Source: CAVVMA01 sp963830715 (lineage in GTDB: Bacteria; Desulfobacterota; Binatia; Binatales; Binataceae). From it: a stretch of 64,000 nt of DNA. Below, in pieces: positions 55,012 to 63,797 of this stretch; position 1 is the first letter of the stretch; every line of letters starts with the position of its first letter. The notes beneath the pieces were generated by a model. The model had not been told where the DNA came from and ran no database searches. It was given only the letters and a program-made list of their open reading frames with translations. The stretch lies in assembly GCA_963830715.1 (NCBI GenBank), contig CAWHNS010000024.1:124001-188000 (forward strand), in the 5' to 3' direction. Position numbers and translations under genes: made by a program.

Positions 55012-56661
55012 ATGTATGGTGAGGGGAGGGGCGGCCGCCCAAAGCGCCTTCGTCAGGAACGAAGCAGCAGCCCCAAATGCCCCAAAAAGAACGCCCCGGC
55101 GCATCTATCGGTTCCGGCCGCGATCGCGGCGGCCCTGATTCCGAGGGCACTTCTTCGCAGACCGAACCCGGCGTTTCGGTCAGCGGCCGCGGCGATAGCT
55201 ATTGCCCTGCTGGCCACCGTCGTGGCGCTCGGACCCCTTGCGCACGGCCGGGCCCATCGGGAGATCCTAGAGGACAGAATCGCAACATCCGCGGTGTACA
55301 GCCGCCCGATTAGCGACCAGTTCCACGAGGACGGCGGGCGGCAATTCCCGGATGCGCTTGAGATCGCGGATACCGATTCGGCCGACCCCGCGCCTGCTCC
55401 GATCACGATCCGTTTCACACTCGATCGGTCAGTCCGTGCGAGTCGTATCCTTCAGGAAGCGGGGCTCGCCACTATCGAGGCCGATCGATGGGCGGGATTT
55501 TTCGAGAACGTCGCGCATACCCGGATTCTCAGCGACGGCCATGTGCTGAGCCTTTTCAAAGATCCCCAGAGCGGCGATCTGCGCGGTTTTGCGTACGACC
55601 TTAACGACCACTCGACTGTGGTCGAGCAGGACTACGGCGCCGGGGTCATCCTGACGCGCCAGCGGCCAATCCAGTACATCGTGCGACCGGTCAGCGTGGC
55701 TTTCGCGATTCGCGACAACTTCGGACGTGAGATAACGCGCCGCGGGATCCCGAAGCCGATCGTCGAATCTCTGGAAGACGCTTTCAGCGACCATCCGCTC
55801 GAAGGCCTGCCGCCCGGAAGCGGTCTGAAGCTCATCTATAATGAACAGGTAAGCCGCGACGGGAGCCATCGGATGCCCAAAGACCTGGAGGCTGCGCAAC
55901 TCAAGGTGGGCGGCAGAACGCTCCGCGCCTATGCCTTCCGGGACGAGCACGGCCTGGAGCATCTGTACGACGACCATGGGAAACCGCTTGGCCCCCAGGT
56001 TCTGCGTTTCCCTCTTCCGTTCGAGTACATCTCGTCAGGATTCAGCACCGCTCGATATCACCCGATTTTGCATCGCTATCGCCCGCATGTCGGAATCGAC
56101 CTGGTTGCCCAATATGGGACGCCCGTCAAGGCAATAGCCGATGGCCGGGTCGAGTCATCAGAGTGGGCCGGCGAGTTGGGTAACTGTGTGCGCCTCGCTC
56201 ACGATCGTGACATGGTGAGCATTTACGGCCATCTAAGCCGAATCAGCCCGGACGCGAAGCCCGGCAGCTACGTCAAAGTGGGGCAGGTTATCGGATGGGT
56301 CGGGTCAACCGGGCTATCCACCGGGCCGCATCTGCATTTCGCGATTCTGCACGAAGGCCGTTACGTGAACCCGTTGAACGAGAAGCTCGGCGAGAACCAC
56401 GAGGTGTCGCCCCGTCTGCGCGGCTTCTTCGAGCAGATCAAGCAGCACTATCAAGCTCTCCTCGCGAAGTTGCCCGATCTCGGCAGCCATCAGGTATTGG
56501 CCAGCGACCGCAAGCCGGCCATTTCCCGATTCGGCGACCTTTACCACGTCGAACTTACGCCGCGAGTACAGGCACAGTCGCGCCGGGCTCGCATCCGTCA
56601 CAGGATCCCGCGAGGAACGCGAACCGTATCGCTGTCGGGCTCAAGTGTCGGCGGCCTGTAG
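55012..56661 (+). CDS. M23-family peptidoglycan metallopeptidase
   Basis: A 549-aa enzyme with one N-terminal helix (AAIAIALLATVVALGPLAHG), an opacity/LysM-like helical region, and a C-terminal lysostaphin-type domain: YRPHVGIDLVAQYGTPV holds the HxxxD zinc ligands, and GLSTGPHLHFAIL the HxH pair. Domain order fits DD-endopeptidases that trim cross-links at division. It starts 122 nt from divergent ruvX. The ATG at 55012 lacks a clear ribosome site; an internal start is possible but would lose part of the pre-helix tail only. Confidence 0.9.
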   Translation: MYGEGRGGRPKRLRQERSSSPKCPKKNAPAHLSVPAAIAAALIPRALLRRPNPAFRSAAAAIAIALLATVVALGPLAHGRAHREILEDRIATSAVYSRPISDQFHEDGGRQFPDALEIADTDSADPAPAPITIRFTLDRSVRASRILQEAGLATIEADRWAGFFENVAHTRILSDGHVLSLFKDPQSGDLRGFAYDLNDHSTVVEQDYGAGVILTRQRPIQYIVRPVSVAFAIRDNFGREITRRGIPKPIVESLEDAFSDHPLEGLPPGSGLKLIYNEQVSRDGSHRMPKDLEAAQLKVGGRTLRAYAFRDEHGLEHLYDDHGKPLGPQVLRFPLPFEYISSGFSTARYHPILHRYRPHVGIDLVAQYGTPVKAIADGRVESSEWAGELGNCVRLAHDRDMVSIYGHLSRISPDAKPGSYVKVGQVIGWVGSTGLSTGPHLHFAILHEGRYVNPLNEKLGENHEVSPRLRGFFEQIKQHYQALLAKLPDLGSHQVLASDRKPAISRFGDLYHVELTPRVQAQSRRARIRHRIPRGTRTVSLSGSSVGGL

Positions 56662-56712
56662 CCGATCAGCCGATTCACAAGCTTCCAGCCCGTGATTTCT
56701 TCATCCGTGTGG

Positions 56713-56730
56713 CACAGGCTTCAGCCTGTG
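56713..56730. repeat. Small palindrome CACAGGCT-TC-AGCCTGTG
   Basis: An 8-base perfect inverted repeat with a two-base loop, flanked by two copies of TGATTTCTTCATCC (56692-56705 and 56729-56742). It resembles short dispersed REP-like sequences (the CACAGGCT...AGCCTGTG kind) seen in many GC-rich genomes. It lies in the 75-bp gap between the convergent M23 and PhyH genes and may act as a weak bidirectional terminator. Confidence 0.55.
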
Positions 56731-56736
56731 ATTTCT

Positions 56737-57543
56737 TCATCCTGCGATCGCGATTCCGCCCTTCGCGATCAGATACTGGCGGTCAGGTGCGTCGCATAAG
56801 ACTCCGGTTTGGGCGATCCGGGCCCCCTCCGGGGCATACTGCAAAATGTAGGTTTTGCGCGTCTCCCGAGTGGTGTTCGGGCCGGTGCGATGGGGCGTCA
56901 GCGAGGAGAACACCACGATACTGCCGGCGCTCGCCTCGACCGGAATCGCCTCGGGGCCATCCTCTTCGCGGCACACGTAGCCGAGTTGGGTCAGCCGATG
57001 GGCCAGCGTGCCGCGCAGATGGCCACCCGGCACCACCCAGGGACATCCGTTTTCGACGGTCGCATCGGTGAGCGCGATCCAGCAAGTGAGATAGGCCTGC
57101 GGCTCGATGTACGTGTAGCCGTTGTCCTGATGCCACGGGAAGGGCTTGGGGTACTCGCGCTTTTTGTACACTGCCTGATCCCAATAGAGCCGCACATCAG
57201 GACCGATCAGATCGCAGCAGAGATCGACGAACAGGCGGCTTGCGGAGAACTCCCGCAGCACCGGCGACAGTTTCACCAGATGAACCGTGAAGGTGATTCC
57301 GTCGGCCTCCGCGATAAACATCCGCTTGTCCGGCAGGCGGCGCAGGAATTCCTCGCCCCTGGCCTCGAACGGGTCGATCGCATCCGCTACTCGCGCCACC
57401 GTATCGCGATCGATCGCGTCCTTCAGCAGGAAGAATCCGCGTTCGTTGTAGGAGCGCGCCTGCTCCTCCGTAACGAGGCGGAAAGGCCCCCGGATCGGCG
57501 TCCACCGAAACCCCTGGTTGAGCGGATGAAGCGCCGGTTCCAT
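56737..57543 (-). CDS. Phytanoyl-CoA dioxygenase (PhyH) family protein
   Basis: A 268-aa Fe(II)/2-oxoglutarate dioxygenase. The iron facial triad is visible as WHQDNGYTYI (His, Asp) and the distal His in FSSLTPHRTGPNTTRE, with the 2OG-binding Arg after it. The N-terminal NERGFFLLKDAIDRD is characteristic. The family hydroxylates various acyl or small substrates. Its stop is one base from the start of the quinone-oxidoreductase gene on the same strand, so it is the last gene of the ETF operon here. Confidence 0.9.
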   Translation of the reverse strand: MEPALHPLNQGFRWTPIRGPFRLVTEEQARSYNERGFFLLKDAIDRDTVARVADAIDPFEARGEEFLRRLPDKRMFIAEADGITFTVHLVKLSPVLREFSASRLFVDLCCDLIGPDVRLYWDQAVYKKREYPKPFPWHQDNGYTYIEPQAYLTCWIALTDATVENGCPWVVPGGHLRGTLAHRLTQLGYVCREEDGPEAIPVEASAGSIVVFSSLTPHRTGPNTTRETRKTYILQYAPEGARIAQTGVLCDAPDRQYLIAKGGIAIAG

Positions 57544-57544
57544 C

Positions 57545-59641
57545 TCACTTCGGCTTCGCGCCGGTGGATTCCGCGACCAGCTCGGCGAGGTCGCGCACCC
57601 GCATCCGGTCTTCCAGCGATCGCGACTTGACCGCGTCTTCCATCATCGTCATGCAGAACGGGCATCCGACCGCGATCGCCTCGGGGCGCGCCTCGCTCAG
57701 CTGATCGAAGCGTTTCTGGTTGATCCGCGTGCCTTCGTGCTCCTCCTTCCAGAAGCATCCGCCGCCCGCGCCGCAACAAAAAGTACGATTCTTCGACTGT
57801 TCGACATCTTCCAGCTCGGCGCCGGGGATCGCGCCGAGCGCCGCGCGCGCGCCCTCCCATTTGCGGTTGTGGCGCGCCATGTAGCAGGGATCGTGGTAGG
57901 TGATCCGCTCGTTGATCGCGTGGCGCGGCTTCAGGCGTCCGGCGCGGATCAGCTCCTCGATAAACTCGCCCTCGTGCGTCACCTGGTAGCTCCCGCCGAA
58001 GTCGGGATACTCGTTCTTAAGATTGTGGAAGCAATGCGGGCACTGCGTGACGATCCTGCGCGGCGCGTAGCGGTTCAGCGTCTCGACGTTCTGCGCGGCA
58101 ACGGTCGCGTACAGATATTCGTTGCCGAGCCGGCGCGCCGGGTCGCCTGTGCAGCTCTCCTCGGTGCCGAGAATCGCGAAGCGCACGCCCGCCTGCTTCA
58201 TCAGGCTCGCGAACGAGGCGCTGACTTTCTGGTTGCGTTCATCGTAAGAGCCCGCGCATCCGACCCAGTACAGCACGTCGATATCGGATGGGTCCTCGAC
58301 TTCCGCCATCCGTGGAATGTCGAGGTCTTTGGCCCAATCGGCGCGCTTCTCATTCGCCAGTCCCCACGGATTTCCCTGGTTCTCGATTCCCTTGAATGCC
58401 CCGGTCGCCTCCGACGGAAACCGGCTCTCCATCAGCACGTCGTAGCGCCGCATGTCCACGATCCGCTGGATATGCTCGATTCCGACCGGGCATCCCTCTT
58501 CGCACCATCCGCAGGTCGTGCATGCCCAGATAACCGGCTCGGTCGCGACCTCGGTCACCATATCCGGCCCCTTGTATTCGACCGCACCGTCGCCATTCAC
58601 GGACGCTCGCGCGGCGAGGATCGCCGGCGCCTTGCTCAGCAGATGCTCCCGCTGTTCCATCACCAGGAACTTCGGATTGAGCGCCTTGCCGGTGTTCACC
58701 GTCGGGCAGTTGATCGTGCATCGGCCGCACTCCAGGCACGACGCCATGTCGAGCAGGATCTTCCACGGGTATTGCTCGACCTGCGATACGCCGAAAGTCT
58801 CGGCGGTCTCGAAGTCCTTGATCGGAGCGAGCCGCCCGCGCGGCTTCAGGTTCCGGAAAAACAGGTTGATGGGCGCGAAGAAGAAATGCCGGAGCTTGGT
58901 GAATGGAAAGCAGAAGAGCAGTCCGTACACCAGCAGCACGTGGACGATCCAGAGCCATCGATGGTACGTCACGCCGGCGCCGAGCGCGCCCTCGATTCGC
59001 CCCATCGTGCGCCCGACGTAGGCCCACTCGGTGAAGTCCGGCTGGAGCGCGTTGATTCGCGCGCCTTCGAGCATCAGGCCGGTCAGCGCGACCAGCAACA
59101 TCATCAGCATCGGGAACCAGTAGCCGAGCCGATTCTCCAGGTTGTCGATCATCTTCGGCGCGGGCGGCTGGACCCGCGTCGAGGGCGTGCGGAACCTGCG
59201 GCGCGCCCATTCCGCCATGACCGCGAAGATCAGCATCAGGAAGAAGGTGTCCATCGCGGCTTTGAACACCAGGTAGAAATCGCCGTAGTAGAAGTAGAGC
59301 GGGATTCCGACCAGCGCGAGCAAGTCGCGGAGGTCGCTGTTGATCAGCACGATCGTGGTGCCGATAAACAGCCCGACGAAGCCGACATAGAAGCTGTAGT
59401 GCATCCAGCCCCATGATTCGCGCACCACCGCGCCCTGCCCGAACGCATCGCGCAACGCAAGCGCGACGCGATACAGCGGCCGATCGAGCCGGTCATCGGG
59501 CGCGCCGATTCGGACGATCCGGTACCATCGCAAGGCCGCGTACGCGAACGCAACGGCCCAAACGACCAGCAAGGCGTACATGATAACCACAAACGCGGCC
59601 GGCACGTTCCAGAGAATCGGTCGGGTGATCTGTTGGTTCAT
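57545..59641 (-). CDS. Membrane Fe-S oxidoreductase of the ETF:quinone-oxidoreductase type (HdrD/DUF224)
   Basis: A 698-aa protein: five helices at the N-terminus with His residues that could bind b-type haem (NarI-like), then a 2[4Fe-4S] ferredoxin segment (CLECGRCTINCP, CTTCGWCEEGCP) and two CCG-type cysteine-rich domains (CAGSYDERNQK...CTGDPARRLGNEYLYA...CPHCFHNLKN; YHDPCYMARHN...CCGAGGGCFW). Proteins of this make-up accept electrons from ETF and reduce (mena)quinone in fatty-acid-oxidising anaerobes and others. It lies just after etfA on the same strand, which supports this role. It is intact over 2.1 kb. Confidence 0.92.
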   Translation of the reverse strand: MNQQITRPILWNVPAAFVVIMYALLVVWAVAFAYAALRWYRIVRIGAPDDRLDRPLYRVALALRDAFGQGAVVRESWGWMHYSFYVGFVGLFIGTTIVLINSDLRDLLALVGIPLYFYYGDFYLVFKAAMDTFFLMLIFAVMAEWARRRFRTPSTRVQPPAPKMIDNLENRLGYWFPMLMMLLVALTGLMLEGARINALQPDFTEWAYVGRTMGRIEGALGAGVTYHRWLWIVHVLLVYGLLFCFPFTKLRHFFFAPINLFFRNLKPRGRLAPIKDFETAETFGVSQVEQYPWKILLDMASCLECGRCTINCPTVNTGKALNPKFLVMEQREHLLSKAPAILAARASVNGDGAVEYKGPDMVTEVATEPVIWACTTCGWCEEGCPVGIEHIQRIVDMRRYDVLMESRFPSEATGAFKGIENQGNPWGLANEKRADWAKDLDIPRMAEVEDPSDIDVLYWVGCAGSYDERNQKVSASFASLMKQAGVRFAILGTEESCTGDPARRLGNEYLYATVAAQNVETLNRYAPRRIVTQCPHCFHNLKNEYPDFGGSYQVTHEGEFIEELIRAGRLKPRHAINERITYHDPCYMARHNRKWEGARAALGAIPGAELEDVEQSKNRTFCCGAGGGCFWKEEHEGTRINQKRFDQLSEARPEAIAVGCPFCMTMMEDAVKSRSLEDRMRVRDLAELVAESTGAKPK

Positions 59642-59707
59642 GGGCGGCTCCGGTCGGACGCGCCTGCACGCGCGATCTCACTGGTCATGCTTGAGGGGTC
59701 GCGCCGG

Positions 59708-60682
59708 TCAGGCGTGCTTGAGCTTTTTCAGCTCTTCGACCATCTCGGGCACCGCCTTGAACAGGTCGGCTACCAGGCCGAAGTCGGCGACGCTGAAGAT
59801 CGGGGCCTCCTCGTCCTTGTTGATCGCGACGATGATCTTGGAATCCTTCATGCCCGCCAGATGCTGGATCGCGCCTGAAATTCCGACCGCTACGTAAAGC
59901 TCGGGCGCGACGACCTTGCCGGTCTGACCCACCTGCAAGTCGTTCGGGACGAAGCCGGCGTCAACCGCCGCGCGCGACGCGCCCATCGCGGCGCCCATCT
60001 CATCGACCAGCGGTTCGAGCACGATCTTGAAGTTGTCGCCCGATTTGAGGCCGCGGCCGCCCGAGACCACGATTCGCGCTTCGGTGAGCTGCGGGCGATC
60101 GCTCTTGGTCTCGTTGAACGACACGAACTGCATCTTGAGCGATGCGGGATCGAGTTCGGCGGGAACCTTCTCGACTGGAGCCGCAGCGCCGGACGGCTTG
60201 GCCGCATCAAATGCGGTCGCGCGCACCGACACGACTTTCACCGTGCCGTCCATCTCGACCGTCGCGAGCGCGTTGCCGGCGTACATCGGGCGGATAACGG
60301 TGCCGTCGTCGCCGATCGACACGATCTCGGACGCCATCGGGGCGGCAAGCCGCGCCGCCAGCCGCGGCATCAGGTCCTTGCCGAGCGCGGTCGCGGTAGC
60401 GAGCACGTATTCGACGTTGAGCTTTTTCACCAGCGCTGCGAGCGCCTGGGCGTGAGCGTCGGCCAGGTAGTGGCCCAGGGCGGAACTCTCCAGCGCGATC
60501 ACCCTCGCGAGGCCGTACTTGGCGAGCTCGGCGGCGAGCTCGTCAACTTTGTCTCCGGCGACCACGCCGATGCATTGGCCGCCGCGCTTCTTCGCCAGTT
60601 CCATCGCGGCGCTGAGCGCGACCAGCGTAGTCTTCGGGAAATGCCCGTGCTGATACTCGCCGAGAACTAGAACGTCACCCAT
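59708..60682 (-). CDS. etfA: Electron transfer flavoprotein alpha subunit
   Basis: A 324-aa EtfA (ATG at 60682; a GTG three bases earlier is equivalent). The C-terminal FAD domain carries VSGGRGLKSGDNF, the SRAAVDAGFVPNDLQVGQTGKV motif region and YVAVGISGAIQHLAGMKDSK, diagnostic for ETF alpha. Paired with EtfB, it shuttles electrons from acyl-CoA dehydrogenases to the membrane oxidoreductase encoded next. The gap to etfB holds a REPIN-like repeat. Confidence 0.95.
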   Translation of the reverse strand: MGDVLVLGEYQHGHFPKTTLVALSAAMELAKKRGGQCIGVVAGDKVDELAAELAKYGLARVIALESSALGHYLADAHAQALAALVKKLNVEYVLATATALGKDLMPRLAARLAAPMASEIVSIGDDGTVIRPMYAGNALATVEMDGTVKVVSVRATAFDAAKPSGAAAPVEKVPAELDPASLKMQFVSFNETKSDRPQLTEARIVVSGGRGLKSGDNFKIVLEPLVDEMGAAMGASRAAVDAGFVPNDLQVGQTGKVVAPELYVAVGISGAIQHLAGMKDSKIIVAINKDEEAPIFSVADFGLVADLFKAVPEMVEELKKLKHA

Positions 60683-60696
60683 CACCTAACCCCTGG

Positions 60697-60720
60697 CCCC
60701 TTCCCCTGAAGGGGAAGGGG
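60697..60720. repeat. Perfect hairpin CCCCTTCCCC-TGAA-GGGGAAGGGG
   Basis: A 10-bp perfect stem with a four-base loop in the etfB-etfA gap, without a following T-run on either strand. It is likely a dispersed intergenic element or mRNA processing hairpin rather than a terminator. Confidence 0.6.
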
Positions 60721-60800
60721 AAATGCTTCGACTGCTGCCATTAGATACCTTCGCCTCGCCTCTCTCTCTGGAGACCCTTGCATAACCGACGAATCGCTTC

Positions 60801-60906
60801 GCGTAGGTCCTTCGCCTTCGCTGCGCTCGCCTACAAGGATGACACCTGAGAAGCGCTCAGTTGTCATTCTGAGCTGAGGCGACAGCCGAAGGCGAAGAAT
60901 CTACGC
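60801..60906. repeat. REPIN-like inverted repeat between etfB and etfA
   Basis: Two arms in inverted orientation: GCGTAGGTCCTTCGCCTTCG on the left and, reversed, GAAGGCGAAGAATCTACGC on the right, around a central hairpin (60839-60867: ATGACA, CTGAG loop CTCAG, TGTCAT). The right arm contains TGTCATTCTGAGC...GAAGAATCT, a short sequence found in many genomes between genes. The whole is a dimeric non-autonomous palindromic element, and it separates etfB and etfA by 234 bp. Confidence 0.7.
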
Positions 60907-60919
60907 GCAGCGATTTTCC

Positions 60920-61669
60920 TCAGATCACCTTCGCCTCGCTGTGCAATGCCTGCACGAGTTCCTGCACCGAGGCCAGCTTACGGCCCGCCTCGCGCTTGGG
61001 CGGCGCCTTCAGCGCCTTGAGCTTGAGGCGCGCAGTCAGATCCAGGCCCAGGCTGCTGACCGGAATTTCCTTCAGCTCCTTCTTGCGCGCCTTCATGATT
61101 CCCGGCAGCGATGCGTAACGAGGCTCGTTGAGGCGCAGGTCGGTCGTGATTACGCCAGGCAACGGGAACGCGATAGTCTCGAGGCCGCCGTCCACCTCCC
61201 GCACCACGGTGCACTTCCCATCCGCAATCTCGACCTTGGAAGCGAACGTCGCCTGCGGCCATCCGGCCATCTCGGCGAGCATCTGGCCGACCTGGTTGGA
61301 GTCGTCGTCGATCGCCTGTTTGCCCATCAGGACCAGCTCGGGCTTCTCGCTCTCGACGAGCTTGGCGAGCACGCGCGCGATTCCGAGCGAGTCGAGGGCC
61401 GTGTCGGAGGTGACGAGGATTGCGCGGTCGGCGCCCATCGCGAGGCCGGTGCGCAACTGTTCCTGCCATGCGCTCTGTCCGATCGCGGCCAGAATGACTT
61501 CGCCGGTACCCTGCTTTTCCTTGATTCGCAGCGCCTCTTCGATCGCGATCTCGTCGAACGGGTTGATCACCCATTTCACGTTGTCGGTGGCGATTCCGGA
61601 ACCATCGGCGAGCACGCGGATCGTGGTTGCGGGATCGGGAACGCGTTTGATCGGGACGAGAATTTTCAC
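60920..61669 (-). CDS. etfB: Electron transfer flavoprotein beta subunit
   Basis: A 249-aa EtfB beginning MKILVPIKRVPDPATTIRVL, with the AMP/FAD-binding block KWVINPFDEIAIEEALRIKE, ELVLMGKQAIDDDSNQVGQM (the recognition-loop region) and GVITTDLRLNEPRYASLPGI. It forms the ETF heterodimer with EtfA. First gene of the operon etfB-etfA-membrane oxidoreductase-PhyH (minus strand); the promoter should be upstream of 61669. Confidence 0.95.
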   Translation of the reverse strand: MKILVPIKRVPDPATTIRVLADGSGIATDNVKWVINPFDEIAIEEALRIKEKQGTGEVILAAIGQSAWQEQLRTGLAMGADRAILVTSDTALDSLGIARVLAKLVESEKPELVLMGKQAIDDDSNQVGQMLAEMAGWPQATFASKVEIADGKCTVVREVDGGLETIAFPLPGVITTDLRLNEPRYASLPGIMKARKKELKEIPVSSLGLDLTARLKLKALKAPPKREAGRKLASVQELVQALHSEAKVI

Positions 61670-61797
61670 GACAGCTTTACCCTTGCTCCTGCATTGAGGT
61701 TGGTCTGAGATATCCGGCTGGAAACGCGAAGAAAGTAACAGCGAACCGCGGTAGCGGTCAAATGACGCGGAGGCAGCCGATTCGCCGGGCGGCCGCG

Positions 61798-62580
61798 CTA
61801 TTCATTGTACCCAAGGCGGTATGAGAGTTCCTTGCCGGCCTCCAGGATCAGCGGCGCGATCTCGGCGCTGATTCGGTCTCCCGGAATCCGGTAGGCCGGC
61901 CCCGCCACGGCCAGCGAACCGACCACCGTGCGCGTGTAATCGCGGATCGGCACGGCGACCGAGGATACGTCCTCGAGGAACTCGCCGCTGTCCACCGAAT
62001 ATCCGTCGCGCGCCACCGAGTGCAATTGCTCGAGCAGCTCCGAGCGCTCGACGATCGTCTTCGTCGTATAGCGCCGCAGATGCTCCGGGAGGGTCGCGTT
62101 GAGTTGCTCGTCGGCCTCGAACGCCAGATGGGCCTTGCCCACCGCCGTGCAGTGCAGCGGCAGGCTTTGCCCGATGGGCGCGGTGATCTTTACGGCGCGC
62201 TCCTCGGGCTCGGCCGCTTCGAGCGGCACAACGCCGTCCCGCCGCGCGATCGCAACAAACGTGCTCTCGCGGCACTTGCGGGCGACTTCCGCGAGGATTG
62301 GGCGGGCTTGCCTCACGAGTCCCATATGGTCAATGTATCGGCGACCGAGATGGAGACATTTGATCCCGAGCCGGTAGTTCTCGGTGCTGCGGTTCTGCTC
62401 GATGTATCCGCGCGCCTCGAGCGTCGCGAGCAATCGGAAGACGTTGTTCTTGTGAAGCTTCAAGCGCTTCGAGAGATCCGTTACCCCGAGTTCATCGACC
62501 TCGCCGAAGAACTGTTCGAGCACGTCGAGCGCGTGCGCGACCGATTGAATAACGTAGTTTGTTTTGTCCCGACGAACCAT
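61798..62580 (-). CDS. IclR-family transcriptional regulator
   Basis: A 260-aa regulator with an N-terminal winged HTH (VTDLSKRLKLHKNNVFRLLA) and the C-terminal GAF-like effector domain (TAVGKAHLAFEADEQL, LEQLHSVARDGYSVDSGEFL, SSVAVPIRDYTRTVVGSLAV). IclR proteins sense organic acids or aromatic metabolites. It is next to the etf operon, 128 nt upstream of etfB on the same strand, and is a plausible regulator of it (inference). Confidence 0.93.
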   Translation of the reverse strand: MVRRDKTNYVIQSVAHALDVLEQFFGEVDELGVTDLSKRLKLHKNNVFRLLATLEARGYIEQNRSTENYRLGIKCLHLGRRYIDHMGLVRQARPILAEVARKCRESTFVAIARRDGVVPLEAAEPEERAVKITAPIGQSLPLHCTAVGKAHLAFEADEQLNATLPEHLRRYTTKTIVERSELLEQLHSVARDGYSVDSGEFLEDVSSVAVPIRDYTRTVVGSLAVAGPAYRIPGDRISAEIAPLILEAGKELSYRLGYNE

Positions 62581-62753
62581 CTGGTCAACTTCCTTGAGCG
62601 GATTACGAACGCCGTTTGGAAGTTGTATGAGTCTAGGCCGCGCCGCTAAACAGTGTCAATGCGAATCTCGGCTGACGGTCCTGAGGCCCCTAACATCCTG
62701 TTTTCATTGCAATTTCTGTAACGTGACTGAACGCCACCACATTCTCTTCAGGC

Positions 62754-63393
62754 ATGAGCGACAAGATTGACAGGCGTTTCTTCAGACGGATGGACGAGTC
62801 CGATGATGAGGCATTTTACTCCGCGCCGAGGATGGTGGTGCAATCGATGACGGCGCGATCGCGGCCGTGGGCGAGATTTTTTCGAGCCGTCTTCCCGATC
62901 GCGGCGCAATCCTCGATCTGATGAGCAGTTGGCGATCGCATCTGCCGGCGCAGCTGATGCCGAGCCGGGTCGTCGGGCTGGCTTGAATCGCGACGAGATG
63001 GCGGACAATCCGGCGCTGACAGAGATCGTGATTCACAATCTGAACCGCGATCCGCGGCTGTCGTTTGCCGATTCCGAATTCGACGCGGCAGTGCTTACCG
63101 TTTCCGTCCAGTATCTCGTGAACCCGGTCGAGGTGTTCGCCGAGGTCGGCCGCGCGCTGAAACCCGGCGCGCCGTTCATCGTCTCGTTCTCGAACCGGTT
63201 GTTTCAGACCAAAGCGGTCGCCATCTGGCTCGAAGCGACGGAGGCGCAACGCGTCGGCCTGGTGCAGAAGTACTTCGTGGACAGCGGCGCTTTCGGGAAC
63301 ATAGAAGTTATGGATAGAAGCCGGCGCCCCGGATCTCCCTCGGATCCGATCTGGGCCGTCGCGGGCTATCGCACCCTGCAGGACCATCCGTGA
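62754..63393 (+). pseudogene. SAM-dependent methyltransferase, two frameshifts
   Basis: Start ATG 62754 (MSDKIDRRFFRRMDESDDEA). One base is missing near 62842 (frame then reads IDDGAIAAVGEIFSSRLPDR and LDLMSSWRSHLP) and another near 62984 (then LNRDEMADNPALTEIVIHNL, DAAVLTVSVQYLVNPVEVF and GRALKPGAPFIVSFSNR, the methyltransferase motif region). Repaired length is 213 aa. The LDLMSSWRSHL block resembles a SAM-binding loop. It overlaps the VOC gene start by four bases, so the two would be translationally coupled. Confidence 0.7.
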
Positions 63394-63782
63394 TTAACCA
63401 TCGCGGTCTCAGGCATCTTGCACTGACAGTCGCCGATGTCGCGCGCGCCAGGGAGTTCTACGTGCGCGTATTCGGGATGAAGCCCGTGTGGGAACCGGAT
63501 CCGGACAACTCGTACCTGAGTTCGGGATGCGACAACCTCGCGCTGCATCGCGGCAACGCCGGCGATCGCGCCGCCCAGAGCCTCGATCATCTCGGCTTCG
63601 TGGTCGCGACCGCCGGTGATCTCGAAGCGGGCTACCAATGGGTGCAGAGCAACGGCATCGAGATCGTGCACCCCTTGCGCAAGCATCGCGACGGGTCGTC
63701 GTCGTTCTACATCCGCGACCCCGATCGCAACGTCGTCCAGGTCCTGTACGAACCCACCATCAGCCCGCTCGACTTCAGTTGA
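63390..63782 (+). CDS. VOC (glyoxalase/dioxygenase) family protein
   Basis: A 130-aa protein with start GTG 63390 overlapping the previous stop (GTGA). It has the VOC repeats RHLALTVADVARAREFYVRV (first metal His) and LDHLGFVVATAGDLEAGYQW (second His), with NVVQVLYEPT supplying the Glu. The family includes glyoxalase I and fosfomycin-resistance proteins. The substrate is unknown. Coupling to the upstream methyltransferase frame suggests one pathway. Confidence 0.85.
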   Translation: MINHRGLRHLALTVADVARAREFYVRVFGMKPVWEPDPDNSYLSSGCDNLALHRGNAGDRAAQSLDHLGFVVATAGDLEAGYQWVQSNGIEIVHPLRKHRDGSSSFYIRDPDRNVVQVLYEPTISPLDFS

Positions 63783-63797
63783 TGGGAATTCCGTCTT

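Noticed and set aside
57737..59416. Plus-strand frame of over 500 residues
   Set aside because: It is antisense to the intact Fe-S oxidoreductase; no domain motif is present in it.
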